64,000 bases of DNA from UBA724 sp049596815 (GTDB lineage Bacteria > Bacteroidota > Bacteroidia > Flavobacteriales > Flavobacteriaceae). Position 1 is the first letter of the stretch. Every line of letters begins with the position of its first letter. Below the pieces are notes generated by a model. That model was not told the DNA's origin. It did no database searches and saw nothing but the letters and a program-made list of their open reading frames with translations. Position numbers and translations under genes: made by a program. The DNA is taken from NCBI GenBank assembly GCA_049596815.1, contig JBMYLY010000001.1:1-64000 (forward strand). The letters run 5' to 3'. Shown here piece by piece: positions 1 to 9,261 of the stretch.

Positions 1-1000
1 TTACCGGATGTGAGTCGCCCCACAGAAGTTCAGAATTCCACTTGTCAGTAATGGCATATTTTAAATCATAAAGCGTTTGATAAAAATCGAGTTGAATATT
101 GGATGCGTCATAAGGGCTTGGAGTATCGACAAACTCATAAATTGATGCACCCTGACCTGTGGCAAAATCGAGTGCTTCACGTGTTACATTAGCAGCCAAT
201 TCCCATTTAGTAATATCAGTATTTAGGTTGAAAAACGGTTGACCTTGGTGATCAAGAAAGTCACTATAAAATTCACTGTTTCCATTAAATAATGGGCTCG
301 CGGCCAGTAAGGCTACTTTGGACTTGATCGCATGGGCAATCACTTTGTCCATTCTCCCTAAATCATTGGTAGCAAGAACGCGTTGTGGTAAATCATTCAA
401 TGACGCATCAATCGATTGCATTATATAAGCAAATACTTCGTCAACGGATTTTCTGTGGACTCTTAAAGCCTCGTCTGAAGCATCAATAGCTGGGTTAACA
501 TCAACAATAGGAATGGGTCCGTAGTTAGACACCAGGAGAAAATGATAGTAGGCTTTGAGTAATGTTGCTTCCGCTTTCCAACTGTTTTTTTCATCCTGAT
601 CCATATCTACCACTCGGTCGATATTTTCTATGAGAAGATTACAACTCCTAATGCCATCCCATAAAGATCCTTGTCCACGTCCGTTGGCGCCATATCCACT
701 CCAAAATCCCATGATAGGGTCGTCTGCATCTTGTTCGCCTTTCATTAACTTAATTGAATTTGGCTCTTTAGCAAAAGGGGTGGTAATTTCATCACTTGCC
801 AAGGCATAAGTAGCATACAAACCATCATTTTGAGGGAGGTAACTATAACACGTGGCTAGGGCTGTGTAGGCTGCGTCTTTTCTTTCGAACATCAAGGAAA
901 CTTCCTGAGTTCGATCAGGTACAATGTCTAAATAATCGTTACAACTTGCGATACTGAAGATGATGATTCCGATGTAAAAATATTGTAATATGCTCCTCAT
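1..1000 (-). CDS. SusD/RagB family nutrient-binding lipoprotein (3' part outside window)
   Basis: This is the surface lipoprotein partner of the SusC porin that follows it in this PUL. SusD proteins cap the SusC barrel and bind the glycan. The start is the ATG at 1000, two bases after the susC stop. The first 20 residues form a lipoprotein signal with lipobox IASC followed by NDYLD, typical of SusD N-termini. Helical TPR-like text follows (for example KAEATLLKAYYHFLLVSNYG, near residue 130), which is the SusD signature region. The frame stays open for 333 codons to the window edge. The family is usually about 450-600 residues, so the C-terminal third or so is missing. The family call is secure; the substrate is unknown. 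Confidence 0.93.
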   Translation of the reverse strand, partial: MRSILQYFYIGIIIFSIASCNDYLDIVPDRTQEVSLMFERKDAAYTALATCYSYLPQNDGLYATYALASDEITTPFAKEPNSIKLMKGEQDADDPIMGFWSGYGANGRGQGSLWDGIRSCNLLIENIDRVVDMDQDEKNSWKAEATLLKAYYHFLLVSNYGPIPIVDVNPAIDASDEALRVHRKSVDEVFAYIMQSIDASLNDLPQRVLATNDLGRMDKVIAHAIKSKVALLAASPLFNGNSEFYSDFLDHQGQPFFNLNTDITKWELAANVTREALDFATGQGASIYEFVDTPSPYDASNIQLDFYQTLYDLKYAITDKWNSELLWGDSHPV

Positions 1001-1002
1001 GA

Positions 1003-4000
1003 TTAAAAGTTTAGTTGTAGTCCGACATTGACAACTCGTTGTGGAGGATACCCCAATCCGTTTCCTGCCATTTCAATATCCCACAACTTGAAAGAGCTGA
1101 AATTGAAAAGGTTCAGACCACTTAAATATACACGTGTATCAATGGAATGATTAGTGAGCATCTTCCCTTGAAGGGTGTATCCTAATTCGACGTTCTTAAG
1201 ACGAATAAAATCACCGTTGGCAAGCCACCAGGTGGAAGCGTGGTTATTATTGTCAATCACCTCGGTGGATAATCGTGGCCAAAAGGCATAGGGGTCAGGA
1301 TTGTTTTCTGTCCAATTGTTATTGGTCACCACACGCAGTGCATTTCTTTCATTGACAAAAGGCGCAATACTGTTTGGGTCAATAAAGAAAGATGATTTTC
1401 CGGCTCCCTGAAAAAAGAATGAAAAATCAAAGTTTTTGTATCCCATAGAGGCACCAAAACCATAAATTATTTCAGGAACAAAAGGCTCTCCAATGGGTAC
1501 TCGGTCTAGTTCGTTTATCTTACCGTCCGCATTGACATCTTTGTACTTGATATCTCCAGGAAGATAGGTGTTTTGAGTGCCAGATAGCCCATTAAATTGC
1601 TCTGGGGAGTTGTATATGTCAGTCATATCGACAAATAAGCGCTCTGCAATATATCCTCTGGGCTGGTTGGTGTGATAGCCAATCGCACTCAAATAATCAT
1701 ATTGGTATTGGGGTTCGTTGCGCACCACTACTTCGTTAGTAGCATAAGTAAACGTTCCACGTCCAGTAATGTACAATCCATTAGAGAACGATTTGTTATA
1801 ATCAATTGCCAAATCTATTCCGTAGGATTTTACTTCACCAGTATTGCTGCTCACAACCGTTGTCAAACCAGCCGTTTCTGGAAACACTGGTCGTGGTTCA
1901 TATATCTTTTTTCGATTTTCAGTAAAATAATCTACTTGAATCATTAGATCATCAAATAATTCGAGTTCTAATCCGTAGTTGGTCTTTATAGCCACCTCCC
2001 AAGTCACATTGGGATTTGAATATCGGTTGATGTTGTAGCCATTATAATAATTGCCGTAGTCTGACCCCCATGCATATCCCCTTCCTCCATCATTTAGACT
2101 CACATCTGATAGATAAAAGAATCGATCGCTAGCAGTCGCGATGTTGTCATTACCGACAAGACCATAAGTATATTTTAATTTCATCAAAGAAATAAATGGA
2201 AATCGCTCAGAAAAGGAATCTTCATTGGATAAGATCCATCCTACACCAACAGATGGAAAAAAACCGTACCTGTTGTTTTCAGCAAATTTTTCGGAACCAT
2301 TGTAACCAAAATTTAATTCTCCAAAGTAACGATCATCGTATCCATATGTGGCTCGACCAGAAAGACCCATGTTTCTTGAAGGTAAGTTCGCTAGCGCAGA
2401 ACTTCCAGAAATGGTGTTTAAAGACTCACTAAAGTTGAACACCAATAATCCCCCTACTTGATGTTTATCTTTAAATAAGCGGTCGTATTGGGTCACAAAC
2501 TCATAGTAATAGTTGCTATTGACATAGTTATCGGTCTGATTCTCATTTAAGTATTCCGTACCTTCCTGTATTTGGTAGAGTTTGTTTTCTATCCCTGTCT
2601 CGGTTTGGGTTTCGGCAACCCCGTAAAAAAACGGCGTGAAACTTCTTCTGTTTTCAGTAGAGGAATAACTCTTAATAGCAGCAAGGGCACGAAAAGAGAG
2701 ACCGTCTGTAATAAAACTCAAGTCTTGTTCAAGCTGCACTTGTGATAAAATGGTGGAGGTAAACCTATTTTTGTAACCTCGTACCATTTCAGCATAGGGA
2801 TTGACAAACCCACCATTTCCTTTATTGCCAAAAAGAGTGTGGTTGTATTTAAGGGACGATTCCGCATCAAATGTGTAGAATTTTGGAAAGTTTACAGGAC
2901 TTGCCTGTGATACCATTCCAAAAATACTGCCCGCATCGCTAATTGGTCCGTTGTATCGTTCAAAAAGAGAATTGAATTTGACGGCAATCTTGGTGGTATT
3001 CGTCAAATTGATGTTAATATTCGCTCTTAAATTGGATTGGTTAATATCAATATTGTTATTGAAGTTGTTTAGGGGATCAACTTGAAGCAAACCTGTATCA
3101 TTATTATGAGAAGCAGACAGGTAATATTGTGCCACATCACCACCACCATTAACGTTTAAGTTTAACTTTCTATTCAGGGTGTAATCTTTAAAAAGTTCAT
3201 TGTACCAATTAACGTCTGGATAAATTTCAGGATCTAAGCCGTTTCTTGTAGCTTCAATTTTATTTTTACTAAAAGCAAGGGGCGCTGTTGGATCCCTTAA
3301 ACGAAGAGCTCGGTTGTAGAGTTCCATATACTCTACGCCACTCAAAAATTCACTCGTTTGCGAGGGAGAGGAGTGGGCTACTTCATAGCGGAAAGATACT
3401 TTTGCCTTTCCTTTGACACCCTCTTTTGTAGTGACCAGGATTACACCATTGGCACCACGTGCCCCATAAAGTGAGGTTGCAGTGGCGTCTTTCATAATGG
3501 AAAAACTCGCTATGTTGTCTGGCTCCACACGTGCAAGATCATACGAGCTCACTTCAAGGCCATCAATCAGTATAAGGGGGTTGTTTGATGTTCCAAAAGA
3601 GGTAATTCCACGAACAAAGAACTCCGCGTTATCTGCCCCAGGTTCACCTGAACGCTGGTAAGAAATCACTCCAGCCAAACGACCCGCAAAAGAGGCCGTA
3701 AGGTTTGAACTCGGCAGTTTGAGTTCCTCGGGCTTTATGGTGTTAATAGAACCTATGACGCTGTTTTTTTTCTGCTTTTGAAAAGCCACGACTTGCACCT
3801 CCTCTAAACTTTCCACATTTTCTTCCAAAATTACATCCATAAACCTTTTGTCATTGACACCCAAGGTTTTGGTAGTGAAACCCAAATAGGAAAAGACGAG
3901 ATTCGATTGTGAAGAGCTTGTAGTTAAAATGTATTTACCATCCAAGTCAGAGACCACCCCATTAGTGGTGTCTTGTTCAATAACTGTAACGCCTGGTAAA

Positions 4001-4113
4001 GGACTACCGTTGATGTCTACAATTGTTCCAGAAATCAAGTGACCTTGGGCTGCAAGCATACAGATGTTACAAATCGACAGAATTAAAAAAATAATTAAAT
4101 GTTTGTTTGTCAT
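1003..4113 (-). CDS. SusC/RagA family TonB-linked outer membrane protein
   Basis: This is an outer membrane TonB-dependent porin for oligosaccharide import. A signal peptide (about residues 1-22, ending LAAQ) precedes a carboxypeptidase-D-like regulatory domain (about 25-100, ISGTIVDINGSPLPGVTV). A plug domain follows (about 115-235, with RGITSFGTSNNPLILIDGLE and YGARGANGVILVTTKEG, both typical of SusC). The rest is a 22-strand-type barrel ending in the aromatic F of NVGLQLNF. Its 1036 residues are normal for the family. It is followed directly by susD and preceded by the FnIII-like lipoprotein, so all four genes probably form one transcript. The substrate cannot be read from the sequence. 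Confidence 0.96.
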   Translation of the reverse strand: MTNKHLIIFLILSICNICMLAAQGHLISGTIVDINGSPLPGVTVIEQDTTNGVVSDLDGKYILTTSSSQSNLVFSYLGFTTKTLGVNDKRFMDVILEENVESLEEVQVVAFQKQKKNSVIGSINTIKPEELKLPSSNLTASFAGRLAGVISYQRSGEPGADNAEFFVRGITSFGTSNNPLILIDGLEVSSYDLARVEPDNIASFSIMKDATATSLYGARGANGVILVTTKEGVKGKAKVSFRYEVAHSSPSQTSEFLSGVEYMELYNRALRLRDPTAPLAFSKNKIEATRNGLDPEIYPDVNWYNELFKDYTLNRKLNLNVNGGGDVAQYYLSASHNNDTGLLQVDPLNNFNNNIDINQSNLRANININLTNTTKIAVKFNSLFERYNGPISDAGSIFGMVSQASPVNFPKFYTFDAESSLKYNHTLFGNKGNGGFVNPYAEMVRGYKNRFTSTILSQVQLEQDLSFITDGLSFRALAAIKSYSSTENRRSFTPFFYGVAETQTETGIENKLYQIQEGTEYLNENQTDNYVNSNYYYEFVTQYDRLFKDKHQVGGLLVFNFSESLNTISGSSALANLPSRNMGLSGRATYGYDDRYFGELNFGYNGSEKFAENNRYGFFPSVGVGWILSNEDSFSERFPFISLMKLKYTYGLVGNDNIATASDRFFYLSDVSLNDGGRGYAWGSDYGNYYNGYNINRYSNPNVTWEVAIKTNYGLELELFDDLMIQVDYFTENRKKIYEPRPVFPETAGLTTVVSSNTGEVKSYGIDLAIDYNKSFSNGLYITGRGTFTYATNEVVVRNEPQYQYDYLSAIGYHTNQPRGYIAERLFVDMTDIYNSPEQFNGLSGTQNTYLPGDIKYKDVNADGKINELDRVPIGEPFVPEIIYGFGASMGYKNFDFSFFFQGAGKSSFFIDPNSIAPFVNERNALRVVTNNNWTENNPDPYAFWPRLSTEVIDNNNHASTWWLANGDFIRLKNVELGYTLQGKMLTNHSIDTRVYLSGLNLFNFSSFKLWDIEMAGNGLGYPPQRVVNVGLQLNF

Positions 4114-4132
4114 TTTTGGTTATCCTTATCAG

Positions 4133-4840
4133 TTACTCTATCCGAAAAGATTTAACTTGTGAAAATGTAGTATTTCCATTTACGTCTTTGGTCTGAACCC
4201 TCCAATAATAGATGCTGTTGGCTTCTAACGCTACTTGTTTGGTAGTATCGGGTAAATTGCTAAAATCCTCTGGAGTAGTTTGTTTGCCATCTGTTTTGTC
4301 TACATATAGTGTGTATAACAATGCATCCCCATCGGGGTCACTACCAGCCCACTGCATCTCAAAAGTTCCTGCTACAAGAGTGATTACTTCGCCTGGTTTG
4401 GGGCTCAAAAGGTCCGCAGGAAAAGGGGCGCTGTTAGCCTCACCATTCCCTTTAAGATAAAAACGCCATGTATCGCTAGTAGGACTATCTGTTGGAAAAT
4501 CATCTGAGATGCTAGTTACATACCACTCATAGCCATAACCTTTGTTAAGATCCACAGTTGTTGTATTGGTAGTAATTCCTGTCCGACTGATTTCTGCGTT
4601 AGTTTGCATGTTTTTAACGGTCAAAGAATACGATGATACGTTAGAAGCTTGATTCCATGAAAACTCTACAGAAGACTGCGCATTGCTGATGGAAGTTCCT
4701 GTATTACAGTTTTCGTTATTGTTCGGTAACGAAAGTGTCACAGCGGTTGGAGGGGTTGGCCCTGCATTTTCTGAGCAACCCGAAATCGCTATAGCTAAAG
4801 CGACATAGAATACTTTCTTAATCATTGTGTACTTTTTCAT
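4133..4840 (-). CDS. FnIII-like surface lipoprotein of the PUL (SusE/SusF-like position)
   Basis: This is a 235-residue lipoprotein with an N-terminal signal and lipobox ISGC, then an acidic/proline spacer (SENAGPTPP). Two beta-sandwich modules resembling fibronectin type III follow, at about residues 32-128 and 138-235. Both carry the typical pattern in which a W or Y strand is followed by YxWYV or YYWRVQTKD. In PULs such proteins are surface glycan-binding lipoproteins. The ATG at 4840 overlaps the stop of the upstream T9SS gene as ATGA, which indicates translational coupling. An internal Met at residue 6 (MIKKVFY) is an equally good start. No enzyme motif is visible, and the glycan-binding role is inferred from context. 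Confidence 0.75.
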   Translation of the reverse strand: MKKYTMIKKVFYVALAIAISGCSENAGPTPPTAVTLSLPNNNENCNTGTSISNAQSSVEFSWNQASNVSSYSLTVKNMQTNAEISRTGITTNTTTVDLNKGYGYEWYVTSISDDFPTDSPTSDTWRFYLKGNGEANSAPFPADLLSPKPGEVITLVAGTFEMQWAGSDPDGDALLYTLYVDKTDGKQTTPEDFSNLPDTTKQVALEANSIYYWRVQTKDVNGNTTFSQVKSFRIE

Positions 4841-7800
4841 TTTTTCAAAATTTTAGACGTTTGGTGAACAGTAGGTGCTTTGATTTCTACAAAGTAGACC
4901 CCTTTGGCATACCCTCTCATATCCACAGTTGATATTCGATTTTCTGTCAAACGTTGTACAAAGCGAACCAATGCAACACCACGAAGATCACGGACTACAA
5001 TTTCTACTTCCTCATCTGAACCGCCAATCATAATGTTCATATTGTCTTTTACAGGGTTCGGATGTATGAGAATGTCTTCACTATTAAAGTATTGTTGCTC
5101 AAAAACGCCTTGACAGCTCATATCAGTTGTAAAACGAATCGTGTTTGCGCCCTTATGAAGTAGCACGCTTAAATTTCCTGGCGGAACCGTTTTAAATGTG
5201 CTGTTATGCACCATGTTAAAGGATGTAGCACCCTCAAGGAAAAAATCAACTCGATCGCCTGCAAGTGACTGAAGTCCATCTATAGAAAACGGATCAGGCT
5301 GTGATAAAACAACCGTAGAACATTGGGAGAAATCATCCTCTCCAGCCACAGTAAAGCAAACTTCATAAGTGCCCACAGTTAGATTTTCAGCCGTTTTATT
5401 AAATCCATTCGTGCTATTGAGTAAATATTGAGAACCACCAATAGTCACATTATACACATGAGATTGGTCTTTTGCATTCACGAAGATAGAACCATCATTG
5501 GTGCCAATACAGGAATATGAAGATACGGTGACTTCGAAATTGTCAAGGGGTAAGGTGAATACCTCACACCCGTTGGCATCAACTTCAACCCCTTGTGGCG
5601 TATCATCGCATATGTCATGCCTGTTGGGAACACCATCACCATCGGAATCTACTGACTGAGAACTCGAACATCCATTACTGTCAACGGTTTCACCAAGAGG
5701 TGTATCAGGACAATCATCCTCCCCATTATTTACCCCATCTCCATCGGAATCCTCATTTGGGTCAGGCCCAAGAGCGGGTCCTTGTACATCATCAATATAG
5801 AAAGTTGCTGGAGTGCTATCACCTCCGTTGACGAAGACTTTTATGTGTGTGTAATTAGACCTGTCTTTTTCTGGTTCAGCTGCAATCAAATCTTTGAAAT
5901 CAAAATATAACATTTGGAATTCCTCAGATAAAAACACATTGGCGTCCGTCTCGTCCCAAGTTCCGACCCAGTCTTCTGCATCACTAGAGACCTTAAATCT
6001 AACCCAGGATGGTTCTGAAGATTTCACTTTGATTGAAAAAACATTGCCAGTTGTGAAATCAATGGGACGATCCAGTACGTAGTGCACAGAACTCCATCCG
6101 CCTGTTTCAGGTGTTTTATTGTATTGAAGAACAAAGTTGCTACTGTCATCGGGATCAACAATTTCATCGATGTTTGAGGCCACCCCATTCTCGCTGTACA
6201 ATTCGACTAAAGACGTCAAATTATCCCCGCCATCATGATCATCATATAAGGTAAGTGATGGTGGAGTCGCATTTTCAGTCGTAAAACTTGCCGAGATACC
6301 CGATATCATTTGCGCCTCTCCAACATACTTGGTGGTGTTTTCTATAATACCAAACCAATAGGTTGTGTTGGGGTCGAGTAGCTCTCGTGGTATGATATGA
6401 AATGCCTGACCGTCTTGTGAAATACTCACCTGAGTTGCCACCACTTCTCCATTCTCATCTCCTTCCCTTAATTCAACATGATTTTCTGGTGAAGCGATAT
6501 CTGTTCCATCCGTATTTACATAGGCCAAACTTCCTGTTATGGATAGTGTTGAAATTAAAGGAACTTCTGCAGATCCATGTTCAGGGATTAGGGCTGATTC
6601 TCCGTCGGGAGGTGTATCTCCTTTGTGAACCTCGTCAAAATAATATACGTCCCCAGCAACCGAACCGCCTGATTTGTCTCTGTCAAAATAGAGCTGTACG
6701 CGGTTGTGGTGATCTGCTGTAAGTGCACTAAAATTGTAAACCAGTTCTACCCATTGGTTAGTGTCTTCCACTAGAATGTTTTTAACCCCTGAAGGATTGT
6801 TACCCCAATCTGGATTGTTTTGAAGTTGCATTCCCACGGTTACAGGTTTATCAACCCATACTTTTACACGAAAAAAAGGAGTCACCTCGTAATCAAAAAA
6901 AGTGAGTTTAGTACCGTTTACATCTCCGTTTTCCAAGCCTTCATCTCCTGTAGGGACTGTGTAGCGACCCACTTTATCTGAAGTATTAATACCGGATTTG
7001 TCTGGGTTGTCAACCTTGGCAAACCCTGCGCTTGAACCCCACGATGTCCATACCGCATCGGTTTCTGGGGTTTCAAAATCAATCAACATTTGGCTCGATA
7101 CACGCTCCTCAACTGTAAATGTTGAACTCTCAGACAATACCGACGTGTTGTCATTATATCTTATGGCCGTCTCATCAAAAGAAACATAATAAGTGGCTTC
7201 AAAATCAAGGCTTTCTGTTGGGTCAATGGTTATGTTGTTTTTTTCAGCATTTATGGTCGCCGTAAAAGGTATGTTAGCACCAGATGCGTTTGTTTCTTTT
7301 AGTGAAATAATACTTCCTAGATCATTGTCATTCAATTCACCAGCATCTGATTTCATCAAACCCTGGTTGGTATAAATGGTAACATCTGTAGCTCTGCTGG
7401 CGTTTGTGGCACCATCTCTGGGTGCAAAAGCCAACTGATTGGTGGTATAAATGGCGGGTGTCGTGAGATCATCAACATAATACACATTACCTTCCGCGTT
7501 ATTTCCACCCGTAAAAAATAACCCATACTTGTTTAGTAAAATGTCATCTGTGTCAAAAGTGATACTCACGTCAACCCATTGATTGAGTGTTGTTACAGTT
7601 GTTTTTGCGATTGTGAAATGGCCTCCCCAGTCGACATTATTTTCTAGCTTGATGGCAACATCTACTTCAACAGATGTCCATAATTTAAGAGTAAGTACGT
7701 TATTATCTTCGGCATTATAGTATTGTTCTATGTGAGGGGCGCCCCCAATTTGCTCAGGGTCAGAAACCATAGTGAACTTAGCTACATAACTTGAAGAATT

Positions 7801-7974
7801 AACATTGTCTGGACTTGGATTTTCAACACGCTCAGATTGTAACTCTCCGTTCCAATTCGTCATCACCAAAGCGTCTTCGGCCTCAAAATCAGTGAGAAGA
7901 TCTGTGGTTTGGGCAAATGAGAAACATGAAATTAGAACAAATACGGATAAGTAAAATTTATGCATTGGTTTCAT
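4837..7974 (-). CDS. Multidomain T9SS-secreted cell-surface protein of the PUL
   Basis: This is a 1045-residue exported protein and the first gene of the operon. A signal peptide (about 1-21, ending SFAQ) precedes three similar modules starting near residues 28, 298 and 575. Each opens with a D/E-rich strand and aromatic-rich text (such as TDAVWTSWGSSAGF) and resembles a carbohydrate-binding beta-sandwich. They alternate with Ig-like domains near 180-290 and 458-570. Thrombospondin type 3 calcium-binding repeats (DSDGDGVNNGEDDCPD, then DSDGDGVPNRHD) lie at about 740-800, and a cysteine-containing Ig/SprB-like repeat at about 810-955. A type A T9SS sorting domain (IHPNPVKDN to the basic end TSKILKK) occupies about 965-1045. 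I see no catalytic glycosidase signature, so a binding or presenting role is likelier than hydrolysis. Confidence 0.85.
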   Translation of the reverse strand: MKPMHKFYLSVFVLISCFSFAQTTDLLTDFEAEDALVMTNWNGELQSERVENPSPDNVNSSSYVAKFTMVSDPEQIGGAPHIEQYYNAEDNNVLTLKLWTSVEVDVAIKLENNVDWGGHFTIAKTTVTTLNQWVDVSITFDTDDILLNKYGLFFTGGNNAEGNVYYVDDLTTPAIYTTNQLAFAPRDGATNASRATDVTIYTNQGLMKSDAGELNDNDLGSIISLKETNASGANIPFTATINAEKNNITIDPTESLDFEATYYVSFDETAIRYNDNTSVLSESSTFTVEERVSSQMLIDFETPETDAVWTSWGSSAGFAKVDNPDKSGINTSDKVGRYTVPTGDEGLENGDVNGTKLTFFDYEVTPFFRVKVWVDKPVTVGMQLQNNPDWGNNPSGVKNILVEDTNQWVELVYNFSALTADHHNRVQLYFDRDKSGGSVAGDVYYFDEVHKGDTPPDGESALIPEHGSAEVPLISTLSITGSLAYVNTDGTDIASPENHVELREGDENGEVVATQVSISQDGQAFHIIPRELLDPNTTYWFGIIENTTKYVGEAQMISGISASFTTENATPPSLTLYDDHDGGDNLTSLVELYSENGVASNIDEIVDPDDSSNFVLQYNKTPETGGWSSVHYVLDRPIDFTTGNVFSIKVKSSEPSWVRFKVSSDAEDWVGTWDETDANVFLSEEFQMLYFDFKDLIAAEPEKDRSNYTHIKVFVNGGDSTPATFYIDDVQGPALGPDPNEDSDGDGVNNGEDDCPDTPLGETVDSNGCSSSQSVDSDGDGVPNRHDICDDTPQGVEVDANGCEVFTLPLDNFEVTVSSYSCIGTNDGSIFVNAKDQSHVYNVTIGGSQYLLNSTNGFNKTAENLTVGTYEVCFTVAGEDDFSQCSTVVLSQPDPFSIDGLQSLAGDRVDFFLEGATSFNMVHNSTFKTVPPGNLSVLLHKGANTIRFTTDMSCQGVFEQQYFNSEDILIHPNPVKDNMNIMIGGSDEEVEIVVRDLRGVALVRFVQRLTENRISTVDMRGYAKGVYFVEIKAPTVHQTSKILKK

Positions 7975-8182
7975 AATTTTATTTACTAAAAAATAAATTG
8001 GACATCGGCTAATTTATCAGAAAAAAAGGATTCCAAAAAAAAATATGTGTTTTTTTAAATTACAACAAATTGTGTTTGAGTTAATTATAAATTATTTAAA
8101 CAAATTTGGAGTTGCACAAAATTTCATGAAGATTATTGCTAAATAAAATAATAATTTCTGCGTACAGACTTTATAAATGGTT

Positions 8183-8209
8183 CAATTGATTTCTAAAACA
8201 GATCAATTG
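8183..8209. repeat. Inverted repeat CAATTGAT / ATCAATTG, candidate operator
   Basis: CAATTGAT (8183-8190) and ATCAATTG (8202-8209) form a perfect inverted repeat with an 11-bp spacer. The two TCAATTG cores also read as direct repeats 21 bp apart, so a dimeric regulator on one DNA face is possible. It lies about 210 bp upstream of the first PUL gene. The operator role is inferred only from symmetry and position. Confidence 0.35.
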
Positions 8210-8215
8210 GGACTA

Positions 8216-8243
8216 CAAAAAAACTCCTTGAGAAATCAAGGAG
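8216..8243 (-). terminator. Intrinsic terminator of the 298-residue gene
   Basis: CTCCTTGA (8224-8231) and TCAAGGAG (8236-8243) form a perfect 8-bp stem closed by the tetraloop GAAA as read on the plus strand. Read on the minus strand, the stem is followed by eight T residues (complement of 8216-8223). That makes it a strong terminator for transcripts leaving the gene that ends at 8313. It insulates that gene from the PUL. Confidence 0.85.
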
Positions 8244-8312
8244 CTTTTATTTAATATTCAATGCTGCTTCTAAAATCATCTTTAGTCAAAGTACCAAAAA
8301 GACTCTACGCCT

Positions 8313-9209
8313 TTACATTTCTATCTTTCCGTAGTGCTTTAAAACCATTAATGACCACAGGGTTTGTATTCCTGCCCATTCGAGTTTGGTACCCGGGCTT
8401 ATCCCATACCAAGTTGCCCAACTACCATCTTTTTGTTGCTTTTTGATCAGTTCAACAAGGTCGGTTTCTATGTCCTCTTTTTTAAAAATAATCTTAAGCA
8501 GACTATCAGGACTTGGACAATAATTAAGCCGATGGGGTTTGCCATAAAGCCCCCAACCCTCATCCGAAGGGTTGTTACAAATCACACCCTCGGCCAGTAT
8601 CCAGCGTTTTAAATTTTTAATAACCTCACCGGCCTGTGATTGGCTTCTGGTGTATTGTAAAAATGTCAGCCATCTAGGCACACACAAATAGCAAAACACA
8701 TGCTTTTCTTTGACGCGTTCAAATTCGTCCCAGACAAATTGTTCGGCCTTTTTCATCCACGGAATATCTATTCCGTATTTTTCTAAAATCCCCAACAAGG
8801 GTGCAGTTGTACTCAGTGCAGCCCACTCCTTAACGGTTTTAAAATGATCACTGCAAGGATATTCACTTGTGGGCCGTAGCATCCATGGAATGCCGCCTTT
8901 TTCTGTGGTCACACTTTCAAAATAGGGCATAAAATCCTTCAGAATAATATCTTTGGATAGCAGTCCCACTTCGTCTAATGTCTCTAGGGCCATAACACTA
9001 AAAAGAGGTTGGCTTTCTGGTGAGGCCGTATCGGGTTCCATTCCATGTCCGAAACCGCCATCTGCATTGCGGTACGCATAGACCGCATGATAAACCCCCT
9101 TTGCATCTCCAGACTCAAAATAAAATTGAAACAATCGCCGCTCGATCATTCGAGAATTTGTAAGAATAAAATCCCTGGCTTTTAATAAATTTTCTTTGGC
9201 CAACCTCAT
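8313..9209 (-). CDS. Predicted alpha/alpha-toroid (prenyltransferase/squalene-cyclase-like) protein, function unknown
   Basis: This is a 298-residue soluble protein with no signal peptide. The motif NADGGFGHGMEPD (near residue 47) and the later KDGSWATWYGISPG (near 258) have the GGF/GSW-type repeat spacing of terpenoid cyclase/prenyltransferase toroids. The DxDD motif of cyclases and the zinc ligands of prenyltransferases are not evident. It has its own terminator downstream and is divergent from the gene at 9262. A toroid fold is a reasonable inference, but the function is unknown; toroid relatives include lyases, cyclases and non-enzymatic proteins. Confidence 0.6.
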   Translation of the reverse strand: MRLAKENLLKARDFILTNSRMIERRLFQFYFESGDAKGVYHAVYAYRNADGGFGHGMEPDTASPESQPLFSVMALETLDEVGLLSKDIILKDFMPYFESVTTEKGGIPWMLRPTSEYPCSDHFKTVKEWAALSTTAPLLGILEKYGIDIPWMKKAEQFVWDEFERVKEKHVFCYLCVPRWLTFLQYTRSQSQAGEVIKNLKRWILAEGVICNNPSDEGWGLYGKPHRLNYCPSPDSLLKIIFKKEDIETDLVELIKKQQKDGSWATWYGISPGTKLEWAGIQTLWSLMVLKHYGKIEM

Positions 9210-9250
9210 AGTTGAAATAAATATAAGTCAAAAATTAAATTCCATTTTTA

Positions 9251-9258
9251 TATTTTAG
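9251..9258 (+). promoter_or_regulatory. Candidate -7 element TATTTTAG for the gene at 9262
   Basis: TATTTTAG is one base from the Bacteroidota consensus TAnnTTTG and ends only 3 bp before the ATG at 9262. If used, the transcript would be leaderless or nearly so. No TTG box is found at the expected distance, so the call is tentative. Confidence 0.35.
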
Positions 9259-9261
9259 AAT

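Larger units (their letters stand above)
7975..8312. other. Gene-free AT-rich intergenic region
   Basis: These 338 bp separate the PUL operon start (7974) from the stop of the 298-residue gene (8313), both on the minus strand. The stretch is very AT-rich and holds no credible ORF. It contains a clear intrinsic terminator (8216-8243) for the upstream gene and an 8-bp inverted repeat (8183-8190 with 8202-8209). It must also contain the PUL promoter, but I could not find a convincing TAnnTTTG element on the minus strand. Confidence 0.7.
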
